NCBI GenBank assembly: GCA_965197545.1
Contig: CBDANJ010000008.1
Coordinates: 1,550,001 to 1,614,000 of the forward strand
From: CATOSP01 sp965197545
Lineage (GTDB): Bacteria > Chloroflexota > Dehalococcoidia > Lucifugimonadales > UBA3495
Direction: 5' to 3'
Length of the DNA: 64,000 nt
Shown here one piece after another: positions 58,899 to 64,000 of the stretch (position 1 is its first letter; every line of letters starts with the position of its first letter). A program made the translations under genes and the position numbers. The notes below the pieces were generated by a model. The model made no database searches and had not been told where the DNA came from. It saw only the letters and a program-made list of their open reading frames with translations.

Positions 58899-59693
58899 AT
58901 GAGCCACCAGCTACTAATCGACCGGTACCGGGCGGCGAGAACGGACCGGTCCTTGGCGGTCCTGGAAGGTTTGCATCCAATCAAACACGCGGTCCGCTTC
59001 GGTGCGGCCTTGGTGGAAGCGGTATGCGCCGACCCTGTTAAGCTGGCTGAACTGGCGGCGGGCTACGCCCCGGACGTCTCCGCCGCGCTGTTGGAGAAGA
59101 CCGCCACGGCGCCTCTTGAAGTATTCGTTAAGCTGTCCCCCGTTTCCATCCCCACCGGCGTAATCGCCATCGCCAGCCGTCCGGAAATATCATTAGCCGC
59201 CCTGCTAACCGAGCCCTCGCCGGCCCCGGTAATTTTCCTTGAACAACCGCGAAACCTGGGGAACATCGGAGCGGTGGTCAGAGTGGCCGCGGCGGCTGGT
59301 GCGGCAGGGGTGATAACCACTGGCGCACAGGACCCGTGGAGTCCTGCCGCATTGGTCGGCGGCGCGGGACTTCAATACGCGCTTCCTGTGTGCCGCGCCG
59401 AGGGGCTTCCAAGGAATGAACGTCCGCTGGTGGCCGTGGACCCAGAGGGTGAACCGTTAGACTCCGCGGGAATTCCGCCAAGGAGCATACTCGCCTTCGG
59501 CTCCGAGCGCGCGGGACTAAGCCGGGAGCTAAAGTCGTCCGCCGACGCCTGTATATCCATCCCCATGGCGGAGGGTGTGTCCAGCTTGAATCTGGCGACG
59601 GCGGTGGCAGTCGCGCTCTACACGTGGAAATTTCAGGGTAAGTTAGAGCTAACGGGGGACTGCAACGCCAGTCCCCCGTTAGCGTCTGAGTAG
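58899..59693 (+). CDS. SpoU/TrmH-family RNA 2'-O-methyltransferase
   Basis: The 264-residue product has the knotted methyltransferase motifs: motif 1 EQPRNLGNIGAVVRVAAAAG, motif 2 ILAFGSERAGLSRE and motif 3 ISIPMAEGVSSLNLATAVAVALY. The N-terminal substrate-binding part (VLEGLHPIKHAV) is of the TrmH/RlmB kind. It should methylate the 2'-OH of an rRNA or tRNA residue. The last 16 codons coincide with a 15-bp perfect hairpin, so the extreme C-terminus is shaped by the terminator. Confidence 0.92.
   Translation: MSHQLLIDRYRAARTDRSLAVLEGLHPIKHAVRFGAALVEAVCADPVKLAELAAGYAPDVSAALLEKTATAPLEVFVKLSPVSIPTGVIAIASRPEISLAALLTEPSPAPVIFLEQPRNLGNIGAVVRVAAAAGAAGVITTGAQDPWSPAALVGGAGLQYALPVCRAEGLPRNERPLVAVDPEGEPLDSAGIPPRSILAFGSERAGLSRELKSSADACISIPMAEGVSSLNLATAVAVALYTWKFQGKLELTGDCNASPPLASE
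59648..59683. terminator. Perfect 15-bp hairpin overlapping the methyltransferase 3' end
   Basis: GCTAACGGGGGACTG (59648-59662) and CAGTCCCCCGTTAGC (59669-59683) pair around the loop CAACGC. It lies inside the last codons of the methyltransferase gene and 22 bp before the end of the convergent SDR gene, so it probably ends transcription from both sides. No T-run follows. Confidence 0.65.
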
Positions 59694-59705
59694 CTTCGAA
59701 AGCGG

Positions 59706-60524
59706 TTAGTAATAGACGGCGGTGCCGGTGCCGCCCCCGGCTGCGATGACCTCGCCAGTCACGGCCCAGGCTTTTTCTGAGCACAGGTAGGCGGTGAGGA
59801 ATCCGACTTCGGAAGCGTCAACCATCCTGCAGATGGCGTTGCCCCTGGACGATCCGGGAGCGAAGTCGCCCTGTTCCACTTCCTCCGCACTCACGCCCTG
59901 CTGAGTCGCCCTCGCCTCCAGCATTCCGGGGGTGCGTTCGGTCCTGGTCGTGCCCGGGTGTATGCAGTTGACCGTAATGCCGTAGCGGCCCAGGTGGTTT
60001 GACAGGGTCTTGGTGGCATGGACCAAAGACACGTTGCGCGCCCCGCCGCTCAGATTCCCGGCGTTGCGGGCGTTGCCTCCGCTGATGTTGATGATCCGCC
60101 CCCAGCCTTGTTCCTTCAAGAATGGTATGGCGGCCCGGGCGCACCGGAGCGCCCCGACGAACTTCACGTCGAAGTCCGACAGCAGGTCTTCGTCCACCAG
60201 TCCTTCTATGGGCCCCGTCGCGCCGGGAGAGCCGCCGGGGTAGGAGCCGCTATTGACCAGGATATGCAGCCCGCCAAGCTCCTGCGCCGCCGCCGCGGTC
60301 ACCTGGTCCACCTGTTCCTTGTTGGTGACATCCATCTGCATGGGAATGCAGCGTCGTCCGGTCTCGTCCTCGATCTCGCGGGCCGACGCCTCCAGGTCGG
60401 ACATGGTGCGGGCCACGATAACCACATCCGCGCCCTCTCGCGCCAGTTCACGGGCGATCGCTTTGCCGATGCCGCGGCTGCCTCCGGTTACCAGGGCCTT
60501 CTTGTCTTGCAGTCCAAAGTCCAT
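59706..60524 (-). CDS. SDR family oxidoreductase lacking the catalytic tyrosine
   Basis: The 272-residue protein has the SDR cofactor loop TGGSRGIGKAIA and the NSGSYPGG region in place of NNAG. The Ser motif is NISGGNARNAGNLSGGARNV, but at the YxxxK site it reads LVHATKTL: the lysine is kept and the tyrosine position is Val. A subgroup of SDRs with GGARN-VH(A/L)TKTL shares this. It may use another acid or be a non-catalytic binding protein. AAGGAGG precedes the ATG. Confidence 0.88.
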   Translation of the reverse strand: MDFGLQDKKALVTGGSRGIGKAIARELAREGADVVIVARTMSDLEASAREIEDETGRRCIPMQMDVTNKEQVDQVTAAAAQELGGLHILVNSGSYPGGSPGATGPIEGLVDEDLLSDFDVKFVGALRCARAAIPFLKEQGWGRIINISGGNARNAGNLSGGARNVSLVHATKTLSNHLGRYGITVNCIHPGTTRTERTPGMLEARATQQGVSAEEVEQGDFAPGSSRGNAICRMVDASEVGFLTAYLCSEKAWAVTGEVIAAGGGTGTAVYY

Positions 60525-60855
60525 TTTGGCGGCCTCCTTTTACTCTGCTTCCTTGTCTTTACTGTAGCTCCAATCGTGCGCCATTTTACACAACACGCGA
60601 CAGGGCGGCAATTTTCATCGTGTTTCGGGCAGGGCCTTCTAGTTGTTCGTCTCAACCGTGATTTCTCTGATTCCGGGATTCGTGTGAATTCGTGGTATGC
60701 AGGTCTGGAAAATCATGGGAATCCTTCAATCATTTGAATCACAGTTCAGATAAGGGACCGAAAGTCCCTGCGCTCACTATGAGCGGAAGGCAACCGATTT
60801 GTGCTTAAATACGCCCAGATAACCCCCGCCAAACCTATGACGCCGAAGGACCGAT
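60525..60855. other. Intergenic region between divergent SDR and MmgE/PrpD genes
   Basis: This 331-bp region holds two adjacent small hairpins: GGGAC-cgaaa-GTCCC (60754-60768) and CGCTCA-cta-TGAGCG (60771-60785), in the leader of the MmgE/PrpD gene. They could be regulatory or chance. No gene, repeat copy or strong promoter is recognised. Confidence 0.35.
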
Positions 60856-62193
60856 ATGAGCGCAACCAAGACCCTGGCCCAATTTATCTCGGAAGTTAGT
60901 TACGAGGACTTTTCCTCGGAGGTCGTAACCGCCGCCAAAATCGCGATTGCCGACGGCGTGGCCAACATGTTGGCCGGGTCCACCCAAGAACTCGCCGCCA
61001 CCATCGGGCGTTACGTCGAGACTATGGGCGGAGCTGCCCTTTCGACGGTAGTTGGGTGGGGCTTCAAGACCAACCCTCCCTTCGCCGCCTTCGCCAATGG
61101 CGTGTTCGGACATTGCCTGGACTTCGAAATTCAAGGATTCCCACCGACCCACGGCACGTCTTCCTGCCTACCGGCGGCGTTTGCCCTGGCCGAGGACCGA
61201 GGGGCGTCGGGTAAGACCATCATTGAGGCATACACCCTTGGCTGGGAAGTCCAGGGCCGGTTGCGGGCCGCGTCCTCCCGCGCCACGAACCCCGCCTACC
61301 ATCCTCCAGGCCTGGTCGGACCCCTGGGCGGAGCTGCGGCCAGCGCAAAAGTGTTGGGTCTCAGCCCGGGGCAGACGGAAATGGCCCTGGGCATCGCCGC
61401 GTCCCGCACCGGAGGACTCACCGCCAACACCGGGACCATGGTCAAGTCGACCCACCCCGGCAACGCCGCGAGGATGGGCGCCGAATCCGCCCTCTTGGCC
61501 GAAGCTGGCTTCACCAGCAGCGAGGATATCTTCGAAAGGGCCAACGGCTACGCCGAGGCCCTCTTCCAGGGCCAAATGGACTGGGATGTGATCACCGCAG
61601 ACCTCGGCGCGTCATTCAGGCTTGTCGACCCCGGCTACGATATCAAACGCTTCCCAGCCCAAATCCACATGCAAAACCCAATCGAGTCGGTGCTGAATTT
61701 GCGGGAGGAATTCGGACTGCGGGCCGGTATGGTTTCCAGTCTGGTCGTACAGACCCAGGGCCGGGGTCACTCGGGTCCGGCGCCAAGGAGCGGGCTGGAC
61801 GGAAAGTTTAGCATCGAATACTGCGCCGCCGCCGCGCTTCTTGACGGGTATGTGGGCATCGAGACCTTTTCCGACGAAAGAAGGTTCGCACCGGACATGG
61901 AGGAGTTATTGGGCAAGGTCAGCGTGGGGCCCGGAACGCAACCGGGGAACGGAGCAACTGCCACCGCCCAACTGGTCGATGGCCGGACCGTTTCTGCGGA
62001 CTGCGCCAACTTCACCGGCTCAGCGGCCAATCCCATGGGCCGGGACCAGAGCCGCAAGAAGGTGTGGGACTGCGCCCGGTTCGTCCTGTCGGAGCAGGAC
62101 GCGGAACGGCTCTTGAGCATGTTGGACGATCTGGAGAACGTCGCCGACGTGTCCGAAATCACCGCGCTATTGGGTCAGAAGCCCACCCATTAG
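60856..62193 (+). CDS. MmgE/PrpD family protein (2-methylcitrate dehydratase-like)
   Basis: The 445-residue protein matches the MmgE/PrpD family, which dehydrates 2-methylcitrate or decarboxylates cis-aconitate and related acids. It opens with TLAQFISEVSYEDFSSEV, followed by IADGVANMLAG, FANGVFGHCLDFEIQGF with His and Asp of the active site, and KSTHPGNAARMGAESALLAE. A divergent branch of this family is abundant in SAR202 genomes. AAGGAC lies before the ATG. Confidence 0.9.
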   Translation: MSATKTLAQFISEVSYEDFSSEVVTAAKIAIADGVANMLAGSTQELAATIGRYVETMGGAALSTVVGWGFKTNPPFAAFANGVFGHCLDFEIQGFPPTHGTSSCLPAAFALAEDRGASGKTIIEAYTLGWEVQGRLRAASSRATNPAYHPPGLVGPLGGAAASAKVLGLSPGQTEMALGIAASRTGGLTANTGTMVKSTHPGNAARMGAESALLAEAGFTSSEDIFERANGYAEALFQGQMDWDVITADLGASFRLVDPGYDIKRFPAQIHMQNPIESVLNLREEFGLRAGMVSSLVVQTQGRGHSGPAPRSGLDGKFSIEYCAAAALLDGYVGIETFSDERRFAPDMEELLGKVSVGPGTQPGNGATATAQLVDGRTVSADCANFTGSAANPMGRDQSRKKVWDCARFVLSEQDAERLLSMLDDLENVADVSEITALLGQKPTH

Positions 62194-62261
62194 GCCAGTG
62201 CCCAATGGTCAGTCTCCAGTAGTCAGCGTCCGGACGACGGGGCCACTAGCCAAACGCGCTA

Positions 62262-63132
62262 GGGCTAATCGACAATTGGAGGAAACTCGATTGAGGGAGC
62301 AGGGCAGAGATTGAGGACGAAGAAGTAGGATGTAACTTGACTGGTCAGGTGTGAGAGGGGTCGTGGGCGATGAGTTATGAGTTGAGCGCCGCTCAGTGGA
62401 ACCAAATAGAGGAGTTTTTGCCTGGCAGGCGCGGTTGGGTCGGGGTTACGGCCAAGGACAACTGGAACTTCGTCAACGGCGTCCTGTGGGTACTGCGCAG
62501 CGGCGCCCAGTGGAAAGACCTGCCCCCTGGGTATGGCAACTGGAAAAGCGTCCACAAGCGCTTCACCCGCTGGGCCAGGGCCGGAATCTGGGAGAAAATC
62601 TTCCAAGTGTTGCTGGCTGACCCCGACAACAGGTACGTGATGATTGATTCCACTATAGTGCGGGTTCATCAGCAGGCGGCCTGCGGCAAAGGGGGGGCCA
62701 AAGTGAGGCTCTGGGCCGCTCCCGCGGCGGACTGAGCACCAAGATTCATCTGGTGGCTGATGCCCAGGGGCGCCCGATGCGTTTCTATCTCACCCGCGGT
62801 CAGAGGGCGGACGTTTCCCAGGCCATACCCCTGCTGACCGGTCTCGAGACCGGTGCTGTCATCGCTGACAAGGGGTATGAAAGCAACCGGGTACTGGCCT
62901 TTATCAGGGACCAAGGAGCGGAAGCGGTCATACTGCCCAAGTCAAACCGGAGGGACCCTTGGGAATACGACCGGGAGCTGTATAAGCAGCGGAACCTGAT
63001 AGAACGGGCCTTCAACAAATTGAAACAGTGGCGCAGAATCGCCACCAGGTACGACAGGAAGAGCTTGTATTTCCTGTCGGCCCTGCACTTGGTAGCATCT
63101 GTCATCTGGGGTTAGAAATTGGCGATTAGCCC
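62262..63132 (+). mobile_element. IS5-family (IS427-type) insertion sequence (871 bp)
   Basis: Terminal inverted repeats GGGCTAATCGACAATT and AATTGGCGATTAGCCC differ at one position. A TA pair at 62260-62261 and 63133-63134 is the target duplication, as in IS427-type elements. One transposase is encoded in two overlapping frames. Confidence 0.88.
62370..63115 (+). CDS. IS5-family transposase, two frames joined by -1 frameshift
   Basis: The first frame (62370-62735) starts MSYELSAAQWNQIEEFLPG and contains the first catalytic Asp in YVMIDSTIVRV. A run of seven G at 62691-62697 (AAAGGGGGGGCC) allows a -1 shift into the second frame, which reads SEALGRSRGGLSTKIHLV and then VIADKGYESNRV (second Asp) and QRNLIERAFNKLKQW (catalytic Glu), ending at 63115. 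The joined product is about 248 residues. Programmed frameshifting is known in the IS427 group, so the element may be active. Confidence 0.88.
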
Positions 63133-63140
63133 TAGGGATA

Positions 63141-63209
63141 CTCTGAATAAGTCCTTGAATTGAGCCTCGTCAGATAGGGGAAATAGTCGTGCGGGCGACT
63201 TGTTCAGAG
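63141..63209. repeat. Short inverted-repeat element (69 bp)
   Basis: CTCTGAATAAGTC (63141-63153) and GACTTGTTCAGAG (63197-63209) are complementary at 12 of 13 positions. The end sequence resembles termini of IS5/IS1182-type elements, so this may be a minimal non-autonomous element or a decayed IS end. No target duplication is seen. Confidence 0.5.
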
Positions 63210-63374
63210 GTTTCCTAGTACTCAGCATGTCTATGCCCGCGTTCCGGGCCGTGCAGGTGTAAGTAACTGCTCGTTACTTGGTAGTCAACTGTGTTTTGTA
63301 AATAGTTTAAGAAATATAGCGATTGGGTTATGCTGCCTGGTGGGTAGGTAGTGTTGATGACGGGGGTGGCAGTG

Positions 63375-64000
63375 ATGGTTCGGGATAAGTACGCGGTGCG
63401 GTTGACGCCGGAACAAAGGGAAGAACTCCAGCATCTGATTCGGGTTGGGAAAAGCCCCGCCAGAGTGACCGCCAGGGCACGGATCCTCCTCAAGAGTGAT
63501 GATGGTTGGTCGGCTCCCCAGGTGGCCGGAGCCTTGGACGTGGCGTTGGGCACCGTGTATCGGATCAAGCAGCGCTTTACCGAGGAAGGGCTGGACGGGG
63601 CCCTATGGGACCGGCGCCAGGCCCACCGGCATCGGAAGTTGGACGACCGGGGCGAAGCCCACCTGATAGCTCTGGCCTGCAGTGAACCTCCGAAGGGGCA
63701 TAGCCACTGGACCCTGCGCCTGCTGGCCGGCAAGGTGGTGGAGTTGGGGTTGGCCTCCTCCATGTCCCACGAGGGGGTGCGCCGGCGTCTCAAAAAAACG
63801 CTCTCAAGCCGTGGCAGAAAAAGGAGTGGTGCATCCCCAAGGTGAGCGCCGACTTCGTGGCCCACATGGAGGATGTCCTGGACCTCTACGCCGAACCGTA
63901 TGATCCCCACCGGCCGGTGGTCTGCTTTGACGAGACCTCCACCCAGTTGCTGGCCGAAACGCGGCCCGCTCTGCCAGCCCAGCCGGGACTTCTGCTGCGG
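63375..64000 (+). CDS. IS630-family transposase, frameshifted, cut by window edge
   Basis: The ATG at 63375 starts the helix-turn-helix half: RLTPEQREELQHLIRVGK, then ARILLKSDDGWSAPQVAGAL and TVYRIKQRFTEEGLDGAL. After LRRRLKK-type sequence a run of seven A at 63792-63798 allows a -1 shift to NALKPWQKKEWCIPKVSADF, then VVCFDETSTQL with the first catalytic Asp. The frame is open to base 64000. The shift site is typical of IS630/Tc1 elements, and the left end of the element was not located. Confidence 0.88.

Overview
The window looks like a chromosomal segment of a Chloroflexota bacterium, most likely Dehalococcoidia or the SAR202 group. This is an inference, since no rRNA or other marker gene is present. 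It rests on a high-GC genome packed with CaiB/BaiF CoA-transferases, luciferase-like flavin monooxygenases, enolase-superfamily and MmgE/PrpD enzymes and ACMSD-like amidohydrolases. It also rests on a lipoprotein solute-binding protein with a Lys/Glu/Val-rich linker, and on an RND pump and adaptor without a TolC-like gene beside them.

Layout. 1-4.8 kb: a minus-strand dipeptide/oligopeptide-type ABC importer (binding protein, two permeases), a lipoprotein and the start of an ATPase. 5.1-7.1 kb: a MITE, a PAC2-family protein and a PhnD-like binding protein. 7.2-13.1 kb: an RND efflux pump and a very long coiled-coil adaptor. 13.4-18.0 kb: an aminotransferase/flavin-oxidoreductase operon, then a two-component system. 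18.0-22.8 kb: a MITE, tRNA-Asp, a DUF4160/DUF2442 pair and small enzymes, two of the genes broken by frameshifts. 22.9-34.7 kb: a VapBC-type toxin-antitoxin pair, two tandem MFS pumps, a YbaK deacylase, a LigB-type dioxygenase, a class II aldolase, a double-domain CoA-transferase and a DUF4349-PKD lipoprotein. 35.2-37.0 kb: three mobile elements nested inside one another. 37.1-43.1 kb: an aminotransferase, an Hsp70-like/GrpE-like chaperone pair (the Hsp70 carries an in-frame TGA) and a flavin oxidoreductase. 43.2-56.3 kb: amidohydrolases, a carboxymuconolactone-decarboxylase-like protein, a nitroreductase, a second toxin-antitoxin pair, a five-gene acyl-CoA operon, a ThDP enzyme and a secreted subtilase. 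56.4-62.2 kb: a MITE, a class IV aminotransferase, PncC, RidA, an rRNA/tRNA methyltransferase, an SDR and MmgE/PrpD. 62.2-64 kb: an IS5-type insertion sequence and the start of an IS630-type one, both with frameshifted transposases.

Metabolically the genes point to a heterotroph that imports peptides or similar solutes and breaks down carboxylic, aromatic or terpenoid-like acids through CoA-transferase, hydratase, SDR, dioxygenase and amidohydrolase steps; no complete pathway can be proven. Two families of non-autonomous elements recur: family A (ends CAGGGCC, 10-bp target duplications) and family B (ends GTAACTGTTCAG, 8-bp target duplications, resembling IS66 ends). The most notable observations are the triple nesting at 35.2-37.0 kb, the specialised Hsp70/GrpE-like pair with a TGA in its phosphate-binding motif, an 11-bp tandem duplication that breaks a methyltransferase, and a CoA-transferase fusion whose second half lacks the catalytic aspartate.
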